Shown: one piece after another, positions 25,990-35,600 of the stretch
How positions within the stretch are numbered: position 1 is the stretch's first letter
Layout: each line of letters starts with the position of its first letter
NCBI GenBank assembly: GCA_036654235.1
Contig: JAVVSK010000005.1
Coordinates: forward strand, 1 to 64,000
Length of the DNA stretch: 64,000 nucleotides
Reading direction: 5' to 3'
From: JAVVSK01 sp036654235
Lineage (GTDB): Bacteria; Bacillota; Clostridia; Christensenellales; CAG-138
Translations under genes and position numbers: made by a program
The notes under the pieces: generated by a model
The model's input: only the letters and a program-made list of their open reading frames with translations
Databases searched by the model: none
What the model was told of the DNA's origin: nothing

Positions 25990-28032
25990 TTAAGTATTGA
26001 TGGAATATGAGAGTATCGCTGCTGCGTCACCGGTATTAACAGCTCCATCGTGATTCATATCGGAAGTGAGAAGATTTACGCTTGAAAAATCAGCACTTCC
26101 GACTAGATAAGATAGAATAGCGGATGCGTCGCCCGTATTCACGAATCCATCTAAGTTAGCATCTCCAATCTCGGAAAATCGCAAAGAAAGGATAGTGTCC
26201 TCCGTAATTATCGGAGAATAGAATATGCCCTCTGAATAGCAATCACTGATGTCAAGATCGCCAATTGTAAGCCCAATTATAACTTTATTACCTACCGCAT
26301 TTATATTTAAACTTATTTTTCCACCGTTCGCAACAGTGAAAGAAGTAGCCGTTACTCCGTCAATGGATTCTACTATTGCTTCTCCACCTTCCGTTTCTAT
26401 AGTCAATGTGTGCGTATCTGAATTTTCGTTTAGCCAGTGCGAATCCAACCAATTTAATCTACCATCAAGCCATGTTTTAAGGGTACCTATACTCGAATCA
26501 AAGTCGTTTTCGTTATTCCAAAGATTAAAGTTTGCAACTGCGGCGGTTTGAATATATGCCGCTTGAGTATCAATATTGTTATACAAGTCCTCCAGTAGTG
26601 TATAACGATATTCTGAATATTTTTCTTTAACCTTTTGATTGAAGTCCTGATAATTGTTGTACATATTTAAAAACCAAGGACAGGAACTGTTAAGAACCAT
26701 AAAGTCGCTCGTTCCGGTTCCTTCAGGGCAATCATACCAGTCGTTATTTTCGCAAGCGTTCGACCATGATGCAATTCCATAGGCAAGGTCAAAGTCCCAA
26801 AGAGAGGTGAAGTAAAGATGACTGTCCTCTCTATCTTTATACATATAGCAACTCGTTTTTAGGTTTCCGTCAACATTTTTAGTAATTTCCTGCATGATTA
26901 GGAAATCGACCCAGGAGTCCATGTCAACATAATTATAGCAGTGTTCGCTGTCTCTACTCATTATGGCCTCTTGAACATCGGCCATATAACCTTCAAGATA
27001 GGAAAGCATTGCATTTATAAGAGTATGGTCAACTTCGCCATCCGCGGTTTCGGGTTCGGGAGCTTTTAAAGTAAAAAGATCGTCGTTCGGGTTAGATTGA
27101 AATGGTGCATCAAACCAATAGTCTTTTTCGTAATCGACCTTATCTCCTGCATCTTTTTCGATAAGATATCCACCGGAGATATTGTCGGCATTTGCCTCAT
27201 TGATGTTTACCTTGGTTTTTTCGATATCTATTCGCTCAACGAGAATATATACCCCGTTGTAGCTTCCATTCAAATATACGTCAACAAATTCGCATTTTAC
27301 CGTATAACCTATACCGTCCAGATCGTTTCCGGCTTTATAGGTCAAAAAATTTCGCATAAGGGTCGGATCCTGATAATTTGCTACTATTGCGTATTTTTTT
27401 GTTGCGGGTATATCTAGGAGAGATGTTTTGCTTGAAAGTTTTATGGAGTATGGCTTTTTAGGGTCTCCCCACGAAGTATTACCGCGACCCTTTATTGAGC
27501 CGTTTCCTTCATATGCGCCGCTTGTAAATTGTTTTGTGCCGAGAGTAAGTTTAAACTGAGCAACTACCCAGTCTGTCTTATTAATATTAGAAAAGCTGCC
27601 GTCGATTGTTATTTCTAACTTTGGAAGGTTTGCCGCTGTAGCGTTTATATGAATATCATTTAGATTGCTAAATGGTACGGATTCACTTTGAATGGCGTTA
27701 TATGAAAATACCATTGTTCCATCGCTGTTTTCTATTACATGTGCGTTTGAAGATGCGTTTTTAAAAAATGATGAATACGTTTCTGAAAAAGAATATCCAT
27801 TGTCAAAACGAACCGTGAAATAAAGCATTTTAGTCTCGGCAAATGTGAAGATAGTTCCATTAAGATTGCCCTTGATTTTAAGGTCGCTTTCAAGGATTGA
27901 TATCCCGTCGCTTAACTTTGGATTTAGGATATAAGTATCAAATTGTGGAATATCGGCTATAGCAGGCGAGATAACCCCAAGACAAAAAACAAAGATTATT
28001 AGGGAAACGAAAATTTTTTTAAATTTACGCAT
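25990..28032 (-). CDS. secreted CotH-kinase family protein with C-terminal dockerin
   Basis: A 680-residue exported protein. Residues 1-26 form a signal peptide ending near AIA. The CotH core includes GSIKGRGNTSWGDPKKPYSI near 180-200, the metal/ATP-type WDFDLAYG near 412, and the expected spacing in between. CotH proteins phosphorylate spore-coat or secreted proteins. A C-terminal dockerin type I module (622-680) has two Ca2+-binding repeats: GDANLDGFVNTGD and SDMNHDGAVNTGD. It would attach to a cohesin-bearing partner not encoded in this window. A spore role is not implied, since no coat genes are adjacent. Confidence 0.9.
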   Translation of the reverse strand: MRKFKKIFVSLIIFVFCLGVISPAIADIPQFDTYILNPKLSDGISILESDLKIKGNLNGTIFTFAETKMLYFTVRFDNGYSFSETYSSFFKNASSNAHVIENSDGTMVFSYNAIQSESVPFSNLNDIHINATAANLPKLEITIDGSFSNINKTDWVVAQFKLTLGTKQFTSGAYEGNGSIKGRGNTSWGDPKKPYSIKLSSKTSLLDIPATKKYAIVANYQDPTLMRNFLTYKAGNDLDGIGYTVKCEFVDVYLNGSYNGVYILVERIDIEKTKVNINEANADNISGGYLIEKDAGDKVDYEKDYWFDAPFQSNPNDDLFTLKAPEPETADGEVDHTLINAMLSYLEGYMADVQEAIMSRDSEHCYNYVDMDSWVDFLIMQEITKNVDGNLKTSCYMYKDREDSHLYFTSLWDFDLAYGIASWSNACENNDWYDCPEGTGTSDFMVLNSSCPWFLNMYNNYQDFNQKVKEKYSEYRYTLLEDLYNNIDTQAAYIQTAAVANFNLWNNENDFDSSIGTLKTWLDGRLNWLDSHWLNENSDTHTLTIETEGGEAIVESIDGVTATSFTVANGGKISLNINAVGNKVIIGLTIGDLDISDCYSEGIFYSPIITEDTILSLRFSEIGDANLDGFVNTGDASAILSYLVGSADFSSVNLLTSDMNHDGAVNTGDAAAILSYSINT

Positions 28033-28145
28033 AAGTTAATCCTCCTTCAAAAGATTGCATTTTAATTATAAATAAAAAATTAAATTTTTTCAAACGCATT
28101 TGGGTATGCTAAGTTTAAAGCAATCATAAAAAGGGGGTGAAAAAA

Positions 28146-28307
28146 ATGAAAATTGGTGCAATGATATTAGGACTTGCAGCGGGTGTAGCGGTTGCAACCG
28201 CTACGATAAGCGTAATGTATCCGGATGTAAGCAGACGTATGCTTAGAGACGGGAAACGCGCAATGAAAGACGGCAAAAGGATAGCGTGCAAAATGGGAAT
28301 GATGTGA
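28146..28307 (+). CDS. small single-span membrane protein
   Basis: A 53-residue protein. GGGGGTG (28134-28140) precedes ATG 28146 by five bases. Residues 4-25 form one hydrophobic helix (GAMILGLAAGVAVATATISV), followed by a basic tail with RRMLRDGKRAMKDGKRIACK. This is the layout of YtxH-like or related short membrane proteins of Gram-positive bacteria. No function can be given. A strong terminator follows within ten bases, so it is monocistronic. Confidence 0.75.
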   Translation: MKIGAMILGLAAGVAVATATISVMYPDVSRRMLRDGKRAMKDGKRIACKMGMM

Positions 28308-28316
28308 ATTTAAAAA

Positions 28317-28360
28317 TGTGTGGCGGCGGACGTAATTTTTACCGCCGCCACACATTTTTT
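28317..28360 (+). terminator. strong rho-independent terminator
   Basis: TGTGTGGCGGCGG (28317-28329) pairs perfectly with CCGCCGCCACACA (28342-28354) and is followed by six T. Confidence 0.93.
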
Positions 28361-28369
28361 CAGGTATTG

Positions 28370-28398
28370 TTGTCTCTTTAAGACATAGGTGATATACT
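28370..28398 (+). promoter_or_regulatory. promoter of the murG operon
   Basis: TTGTCT (28370-28375), 17 bases, TATACT (28393-28398). The murG start codon lies about 50 bases downstream. Confidence 0.6.
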
Positions 28399-28449
28399 GT
28401 CAGCCGAATAGGCTTTTGCATATTATGTTGCATGATGAGGAAGGTTGGC

Positions 28450-29514
28450 ATGAAAAAGATAATTTTGACGGGCGGCGGTTCAGCGGGGCATGTAACCCCT
28501 AACTTAGCCCTTATACCAAAGCTTGTTGACGATGGATTTGAAATCCATTATATTGGTACGGTTGATGGGATAGAGCGCAAGCTTATAGCGAACGTTGATG
28601 GGGTAATCTATCATGTTGTCAGTGCCGGAAAACTACGCAGATATTTTTCTATTAAAAATTTTACCGATCCATTCAAACTGATCAAAGGAATATCGCAGGC
28701 TAAAAAAATAATAAAAGATGTAAAGCCCAATGTTATATTTTCAAAGGGCGGCTTCGTTTCTGTACCCGTTGTTATAGCGGCTAAAAAACGCGCGCCTGTT
28801 ATTTCCCATGAATCAGATTATACCCCCGGGCTTGCGAATAAAATAGGCGCGAAATATGCTCAAAAAGTTTGCGTAACTTTTTTAGATACGATTAAATTCG
28901 TAGGTAAAAAAGCCGTGCATACCGGAACTCCGATCCGTAAGGAACTCTTCATGGGAAAACGGGAACGCGGTCTTAATTTTTTAGGCTTCTCCGGCGAAAA
29001 ACCCCTTCTTCTTGCTATGGGCGGGAGTTTAGGGGCGCAAGGGTTGAACGCTGCGCTCCGCTCAGCGCTTCCCGAACTATTAAAGCTTTATGATATCGTC
29101 CATATCTGCGGAGCAGGAAAGGTTGACGAAGATCGGAAAGAAAAAGGGTATGCACAATTTGAATATATAAGACAGGAGCTGCCTGATGTTTTCGCCGCAG
29201 CAGATTTTGCGCTCTCTCGTGCCGGGGCAAACGCTATATTTGAATTTTTAGCGCTGCATAAACCGGCACTTTTAGTTCCACTGCCGAGCGCGAACAGTAG
29301 AGGAGATCAGGATCAAAACGCCGACTATTTTGTGAAGAAAGGTTATGCTATGTCGGTAAAACAAGAGGAATTATCTCCCGAAAAACTTTTGACTTTACTT
29401 ACAGAGCTTTATGAAAAACGAAAATTTTACGAGGGCAATATGGAGAAAGAACCGACTGCCAACGGAACCAACAGGGTATATAATGTAATAATGGAAGTGA
29501 TGAAACAAGGATGA
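28450..29514 (+). CDS. murG: UDP-N-acetylglucosamine-N-acetylmuramyl-(pentapeptide) pyrophosphoryl-undecaprenol GlcNAc transferase
   Basis: Converts lipid I to lipid II on the inner face of the membrane. The N-terminal glycine-rich loop is GGGSAGHVTPNLALIP, then FSKGGFVSVPVV and ISHESDYTPGLANKIGAKYA (acceptor side), and the donor-binding C-terminal half has GGSLGAQGLN, SRAGANAIFEFLALHKPALLVP and DQDQNADYF. Its 354 residues are typical. ATG 28450 sits five bases after AGGAAGG; ATG 28432 upstream lacks a site. It stands outside a division/cell-wall cluster, coupled (ATGA) to the methyltransferase. Confidence 0.94.
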   Translation: MKKIILTGGGSAGHVTPNLALIPKLVDDGFEIHYIGTVDGIERKLIANVDGVIYHVVSAGKLRRYFSIKNFTDPFKLIKGISQAKKIIKDVKPNVIFSKGGFVSVPVVIAAKKRAPVISHESDYTPGLANKIGAKYAQKVCVTFLDTIKFVGKKAVHTGTPIRKELFMGKRERGLNFLGFSGEKPLLLAMGGSLGAQGLNAALRSALPELLKLYDIVHICGAGKVDEDRKEKGYAQFEYIRQELPDVFAAADFALSRAGANAIFEFLALHKPALLVPLPSANSRGDQDQNADYFVKKGYAMSVKQEELSPEKLLTLLTELYEKRKFYEGNMEKEPTANGTNRVYNVIMEVMKQG

Positions 29515-31055
29515 TTAAATATACAAAAGCAGAGCTTGAAAATGAGCTTAAAAAACAAAATACCGCTGATAAACTTTTAGAAAGCGTTGAGCTTTGGGTA
29601 GCTCCGGCAATTGAACTTTTTTTGGATAATAAAAATGCAGCGGCGCTTGGATTTTTAGCGCGTGCCGCAAAGAAAAGCGCAATGCGGATTTTGATTGCAG
29701 AAGCCTTATCCGACAAAAACCCTCTTATATTGGCATTAAAGAGCGATGATTTTAAGCTTAGAAAAAACGCCGCGAGGCTTATCGGTGAATTAAAGGATGA
29801 TGAATATACCAAATATCTTGCAGAAGCTTTAAACTCCGAATCACAACGCATGGTTATACCGTCTATGATACTGGCTCTTGGATTTTTAAATTCTGAAGAG
29901 GCGGAAAACACAATAGATAATTATACCGTTAAACCCCCGAAGGACGAGAGCGAGGAAAAACATTTTGCTCTTGAAACGGAAGCGTTGAGAAAGGCAAAGT
30001 TCGGAAGACAAAAGAACGAAAAACATGTTTTTATTGGATTTAGCGAACCCGTACTCTGCATTTTAACTTGTGCGGATAAGCTTTCGGGAGCTCTGGTTTC
30101 CGAGCTTTTGGAAAACGGGATTACTACGGAATCCGTTTATTCGGATATGGTTACAGTTCGAACGGGAAATATTAAAAGCCTCAGTACAATAAGATGTGCA
30201 AAGGAAATATTAATTTTTGCAGCGCAGGATATTGCTTTTACTATGCCAAGTCTTAAAAATCATATAATTCCTATGATGGATCGTATAATAAAGGCACATA
30301 ATGGAACAGGTAAGCTTTGCTACCGTATAGAACTTCGTGGTGTTCTCGATAAGTCGGAGGCAATAAGAAATATAGCTAACGCTATTAACGACGACAGTAT
30401 GATAAATTCCGCAGCCGACTATGAGCTTGAGATACGTATAATCGTTGACAGAAATCGTGCGGGTGTATATTTTAAACTTTTCACAATTCCGGACGATAGG
30501 TTCACATACAGAAAGGGAGTCTTGCCCGCATCTATAAACCCATCGGTTGCCGCGGGGGTTTTGAGGAGCGTACGTGCAAATCTAAAAGAGGACGCGCGAG
30601 TATTGGATCCGTTTTGCGGAAGCGGAACGATGCTTTTTGAGCGAGAAATGCTTCTAGGCGTCTCCAACCTTACTGGAGTTGATAATTCTAACCATGCCGT
30701 CGATATTGCGCGCGAAAACGCGCTCGCTGGAAATTCAAGAGCGCGGTTTATTTGCAACGATTGTCTAAAATTTTCTGCAAACCGCCCATATGATGAGCTT
30801 ATAACGAACTTACCTTTTGGTAACCGTGTAGGGACTCATACAAATAATGAGGGACTGTATGCTGCGTTTATAGAGAGAATACCCGAATGGATGGTAGATG
30901 GCGCTGTTCTTATATTATATACAATGGAATTCACTCTTTTAAAGAAATTAATAGCAAAAAGCGAAAGTATAGAACTTATAAAGATAGAAAAAACCGAAGC
31001 CGGTGGACTTATGCCTGGAGTATTTTTATGTCGAGTGAATAAAGCCAACGCATAG
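29511..31055 (+). CDS. RlmL/Trm14-like methyltransferase with helical-repeat N-terminus
   Basis: A 514-residue protein. Residues about 25-150 look like HEAT-type helical repeats (LRKNAARLIGELKDDEYTKY, then PSMILALGFLNSEEAE). The middle (about 165-340) resembles a THUMP-like or precursor region of RNA-modifying enzymes. The C-terminus is a class I methyltransferase of the UPF0020 group, with DPFCGSGTMLFERE near 365 (SAM loop) and NLPFG near 437 in place of the usual N-P-P-Y/F-G catalytic motif. The substrate is probably rRNA or tRNA guanine N2, but cannot be fixed. It overlaps murG by four bases. Confidence 0.8.
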   Translation: MIKYTKAELENELKKQNTADKLLESVELWVAPAIELFLDNKNAAALGFLARAAKKSAMRILIAEALSDKNPLILALKSDDFKLRKNAARLIGELKDDEYTKYLAEALNSESQRMVIPSMILALGFLNSEEAENTIDNYTVKPPKDESEEKHFALETEALRKAKFGRQKNEKHVFIGFSEPVLCILTCADKLSGALVSELLENGITTESVYSDMVTVRTGNIKSLSTIRCAKEILIFAAQDIAFTMPSLKNHIIPMMDRIIKAHNGTGKLCYRIELRGVLDKSEAIRNIANAINDDSMINSAADYELEIRIIVDRNRAGVYFKLFTIPDDRFTYRKGVLPASINPSVAAGVLRSVRANLKEDARVLDPFCGSGTMLFEREMLLGVSNLTGVDNSNHAVDIARENALAGNSRARFICNDCLKFSANRPYDELITNLPFGNRVGTHTNNEGLYAAFIERIPEWMVDGAVLILYTMEFTLLKKLIAKSESIELIKIEKTEAGGLMPGVFLCRVNKANA

Positions 31056-31105
31056 CATATTGCAACCTAAAATTTGCTTTATGTAGTTTGGAATGGGGGA
31101 GTGAA

Positions 31106-31927
31106 TTGAAATTATTCGTTGCCAACGCATTCGTAAACGAAAATCATTTTGGAAATCGCGCCGGAGTAGTATTACTTTTTAACGCATCCGATTATCTGTC
31201 CGATGATTACATGCTTAGCACAGCAAAAAAATTGGCTTTTTCGGAAACTGTATTTTGTCGCAGAAAATCAGAAATGGAGTTTGAGCTAAGATATTTTACA
31301 CCTATCGCCGAAGTTAATTTATGTGGTCACGCTACGATAGCAGCATTTTCTGTTTTACGCGACGAAAACATAATAAGCGTTGGCGAATACAGAGCCAAAA
31401 CCCATGCGGGAACGTTAAAAATCATACTAAAAATAGATTCCGTATTTATTGAAATGCCGAAAGGAATCGTTAAACGGATATTTTCAGAAGCGGAAGCTGA
31501 AAAGTTATACGATGCTTTTAACCTTAAAAGCGCATATATAGCGCCGGCAATAGTGAATACCGGTTTATCGGACATTCTACTCCCCGTCGCAAATTTATCC
31601 GAGTTGAACGGGATGAAACCAAACTTGAAAGTGATGAAGACTATTTCAGCAGAATATGGAGTCATAGGCTTTCATGTTTTCTGTTTTTCCAATGACGAAA
31701 TAACAGCACATTGTAGAAATTTCGCTCCTTTATTCGGGATAGATGAGGAATGCGCAACGGGTACTAGCAATGCGGCGCTCACTTATTATCTGTATACATT
31801 AGACTTAATTGATTCTCATAGTGAATGTTTATTTATGCAGGGTGAAGCGATGGGCATGCCATCCATAATACAGAGTGTGTTTTTATCTGGTAAAATATTT
31901 ATTGGTGGAAAAGCGAAAATCTTATAA
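31106..31927 (+). CDS. PhzF-family isomerase/epimerase-like protein
   Basis: A 273-residue protein with the two-domain PhzF/diaminopimelate-epimerase fold. The catalytic-type Glu is E47 in KLAFSETVFC; GHATIAAFSVL and the C-terminal DEECATGTSNAALTYYL are family signatures. Its substrate is unknown, as for most PhzF homologues outside phenazine clusters. I start at TTG 31106, since GGGGGAG (31095-31101) is four bases upstream and the protein then begins KLFVANAFVNENHFGNRAG, the conserved start; TTG 31088 precedes the site. Same strand as murG, 50 bases after the methyltransferase. Confidence 0.88.
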   Translation: MKLFVANAFVNENHFGNRAGVVLLFNASDYLSDDYMLSTAKKLAFSETVFCRRKSEMEFELRYFTPIAEVNLCGHATIAAFSVLRDENIISVGEYRAKTHAGTLKIILKIDSVFIEMPKGIVKRIFSEAEAEKLYDAFNLKSAYIAPAIVNTGLSDILLPVANLSELNGMKPNLKVMKTISAEYGVIGFHVFCFSNDEITAHCRNFAPLFGIDEECATGTSNAALTYYLYTLDLIDSHSECLFMQGEAMGMPSIIQSVFLSGKIFIGGKAKIL

Positions 31928-31937
31928 TATAAAAATT

Positions 31938-31976
31938 ACATTGCCGTTGTTTTATTGAGCAAATCAGCGGCAATGT
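31938..31976. terminator. bidirectional terminator between phzF and smpB
   Basis: ACATTGCCG (31938-31946) and CGGCAATGT (31968-31976) pair perfectly, and the stem extends inward with TTG/CAG-type pairs. The T run (ATTTTTATATT) is on the minus strand, favouring smpB termination. Confidence 0.75.
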
Positions 31977-31984
31977 ACTATCTA

Positions 31985-32449
31985 TTAGTAACGTTCTTTC
32001 ATTCTACGTTCTATTTCTCTTTCAACTTCTTTTTCAGCGAGCGAATGTCGCTTATCGTAGAGTTTTTTACCCTTCGCAACGGCAAGCTCCAGTTTTACAA
32101 GACCATCTTTCAAATATAGTTGCATAGGTATTAGACTATATCCGTCAGCCTGAGAAAGCGCTGTGAGTTTTCTTATTTCGCTTTTATGCAAAAGAAGCTT
32201 CCGCGGGCGAAAAGGATCGCGGTTAAATATATTCCCTTGCTCATAGGGACTGATATGCATATTGTTAATAAATACTTCGCCCTGTTTAACCTGAGCATAT
32301 GCATCTTTTAGATTGACTTTACCCGCCCTTATACTTTTAACCTCAGTTCCTATTAAAGCCATTCCGCATTCATATGTATCCTCAATAAAATATTCATGGC
32401 GCGCTTTGCGATTTTGCACAAGAGGTTTTATTCCTTTTTTTATAGACAC
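31985..32449 (-). CDS. smpB: SsrA-binding protein
   Basis: Binds tmRNA and delivers it to stalled ribosomes for trans-translation. Conserved marks are NRKARHEYFIEDTYECGMAL, GTEVKSIRAGKVNLKDAY, INNMHISPYEQGN and the basic C-terminal tail KGKKLYDKRHSLAEKEVEREI. The start is GTG 32449, eight bases after AGGAG (32462-32458). Length 154 is normal. The tmRNA gene itself is not in this window. It follows mfd by 163 bases. Confidence 0.97.
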   Translation of the reverse strand: MSIKKGIKPLVQNRKARHEYFIEDTYECGMALIGTEVKSIRAGKVNLKDAYAQVKQGEVFINNMHISPYEQGNIFNRDPFRPRKLLLHKSEIRKLTALSQADGYSLIPMQLYLKDGLVKLELAVAKGKKLYDKRHSLAEKEVEREIERRMKERY

Positions 32450-32612
32450 TTTTGCATCTCCTATAAGCTATTGCTTTGATTTTCGAAACTTTATAAAAAC
32501 GCAAATTTTAATATCATTATTGTGAGAAGCGTTATTATAAATCTTTTTTCACGAGGCTATTATAAACTTAATTCTATACTGTTACTGTAAAATTCGCAAA
32601 CATGCCGACGCG

Positions 32613-35600
32613 TCAAATATTTAAACAGCTTTCCATGTTCTCAAAAAGCGCCGGCAATGATTTAATGAGCTTCTGCAAATCAGCATTTTTAGAAGTTATA
32701 GTAAGCGTTGGTTCGGCAGAATTAAGCATTTGCGCTCCGTCGACAGTTGAAATAAAATCTAAAAAGTTTTTGAAATTAAACGGCGCATCCGAAGCAAAAA
32801 TCATAGTCGCAGTGTTTTCAAAAACGCGGAGTGTAACGATATAACATTTTTGCGCCAATGCCTTTATCAAAGCAACAAGTAAAAGGTTGGTTACAGTCTG
32901 TGGTATTTCGCCAAATCGGTCAATAAGCTCATCCTGCACGTCGTAAAGGCTGTCGTATCCATCGAGCGCCGCAATACGCTTATACATGTTTAATCGCATA
33001 TCATCATTCTTTATATAAGTGCGCGGAATGAACGCGTCAAAGCCTATTTCAATCTGTGTCTCTATTTGTGGTTGCAATTTTATGCCCCTGACCTCGTTGA
33101 CCGCCTCTCCCATGAGCTTACAGTAAAGTTCATAGCCTATGTCAGCCATACGACCGTGTTGTTCGGCACCCAAAAGGTCGCCCGCACCGCGAATTTCAAG
33201 GTCGCGCATAGCTATTTTATACCCAGCCCCGAACTCCGTAAATTCGCGGATAGCCATAAGCCGTTTTTCTGCTATCTCGGTTAATACCTTATCGCGTTTA
33301 AAGGTAAAATATGCGTATCCAAGGCGAGTACTGCGCCCGACGCGACCTTTAAGCTGATAAAGCTGAGAAAGTCCCATTTTATCCGCGTCATATACGATTA
33401 TTGTATTTGCGTTTTGAATGTCAAGCCCACTTTCTATTATGGTACTGCATAAAAGCACATCATAATTTCCTTCGAGAAACGAAAGCATTGTGCGTTCGAG
33501 CTGATGTTCGCCCATTTGTCCATGCGCATAGCATATTCGCGCCTCAGGAACAAGCTCAAAAAGATAGTTAGAGAACGTTTCCATATTACGTACTTTATTG
33601 TAGACAAAAAAGACCTGTCCTCCACGCGCCATCTCCTTTAAAATCACCTCACGTATAACGACATCCGAATATTCGATAACGTATGTCTGAACCGGTATAC
33701 GTTCTTCGGGCGGAGTCTCAATAACGGACATGTCGCGAATATTAATAAGCGACATATGTAGGGTGCGCGGAATTGGCGTTGCGGAAAGAGTAAGCACGTC
33801 TACCTGACTTTTGAAATTTTTTATTTGTTCCTTATGCCCAACGCCGAAACGCTGTTCCTCGTCTATAATTAAAAGTCCGAGATCCTTAAATAAAACGTTT
33901 TTGCCCAGCAATTTATGTGTTCCAATTATTACATCTATTCGACCGTCCTTTAGACGTTTTAATATGTTCTCTTGTTCTTTAGGCGTTTTAAAGCGAGAAA
34001 GAAACTCAACGCTAACAGGAAATCCGCGATATCGCGCCGAAAGAGTATTAAAATGTTGTTGAGCTAAAAGAGTAGTGGGAACTAAAAAGGCGACCTGCTT
34101 TCCGTCCATAACCGCCTTAAATGCCGCACGTAAAGCGACTTCCGTTTTTCCATAGCCAACGTCACCGCAAAGAAGCCGATCCATTATATGACTGCTTTCC
34201 ATGTCTTTTTTAATTTCAGCTATACTCGTCAGTTGATCCGGAGTTTCATTATAAGGGAAACTGTTTTCCAGCTCTCCTTGCCAAACTGTATCCTCCGAAA
34301 ATGCATGTCCCGATAAATTAGCGCGCGCGCCGTATAGCTTTACAAGATCAAATGCAAGAGACTTAACGCTGGCGCGTGCGCGGCTTACCGTTTTATGCCA
34401 TTCGGCTGAACCCAACTTAGAAAGCTTAGGGATCTCGTCGTTTCCGCCTATATACTTTTGGACGCGATCCAGCTGGTCTGTAGGTAGAAATACTTTATCA
34501 GTTGCCGCATATTGTAATTTAATATAGTCTTTTGTTTTTTCTTCGACGGTCATAGTTTCAACGCCCATGAACCTACCTATGCCATATGTCTCATGAACCA
34601 CATAATCGCCGAGTTTTAGTTCTGTAAAGGCTAGATTTGGACGCTTCTTTTGTTTTACCACAGCTGTTTTTGAAGCAACTTCCAAAAACAGCTCGTTTTC
34701 GGTTATAACGGCGACATGTATTTCGGGGTATATGAAACCGCGCCCTAAGCTTTCGCCGATTATGAGAGATTCATGTTTAACTATTTCCCTGGTAAGCATA
34801 TTGGTTATTGCGAAATTTGGAAGATTAAGTTCCTCAAACATTTTTTGAAGATGTTCGGCACGCGCTCCCGCATAAACCAAAATTGTGAAGCCAGAGAGAC
34901 TTAGCGAGGTTATGTCCTCTACCAATGCATTGTTAGACAATGAATAACGCGGGACAGAGCGCGATTCGAATCTAAAAATACATCTTGTAGAAATTAAAGA
35001 GTAGGTTCGCGTAAGCGCAAAAAACATAGCAGTGCGCGGAGAATCAAGCTTAGAAATAGCCTTTTCACTCGATATAAGAAGTGAAAACATAAAATTTGCA
35101 TTTTTTTCTTTTTCTACATACGCAAGAACGCTGTCCGAAAATTTTGAATATATTGATTTTTCAAGCTCTTCAACTCGCGCCGGTTCATCGATAAGTATAA
35201 GTGCATCAGCTGTAAAATAGTCCACTATCGTAATATCGTCAAGAATGAATAGTGGAATGAGGTTCATTATATTATCCGGTATAACACCTGATTTTATTTC
35301 GTTAAATTCATCTTCAAAAGCTTTTAAACGTGAAAGCTTAAGTAGCCCACGCGCCTTTGACGAAGCATTGAGAGGAAGCTCAGTTGCAGGTGCAATCGTA
35401 AGAGACAATATATTTTCTATTGAACGCTGAGTATCCTTATCGAAACTTCGCATAGTATCTATTTCATCGTCGAAAAATTCTATTCTAAAAGGAGTATCTA
35501 AATTTACTGGAAATATATCTATTCTTCCACCGATAAGGCTGACTTCACCCTTGTTTTGGCATATTTCCGTTAGCTTATAGCCTATAGAAATAAGATTCGA

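Noticed and set aside
25990..28032. Evidence for a cellulosome gene cluster
   Set aside because: Only one dockerin protein is seen; no cohesin, scaffoldin or glycoside hydrolase is present in the window.
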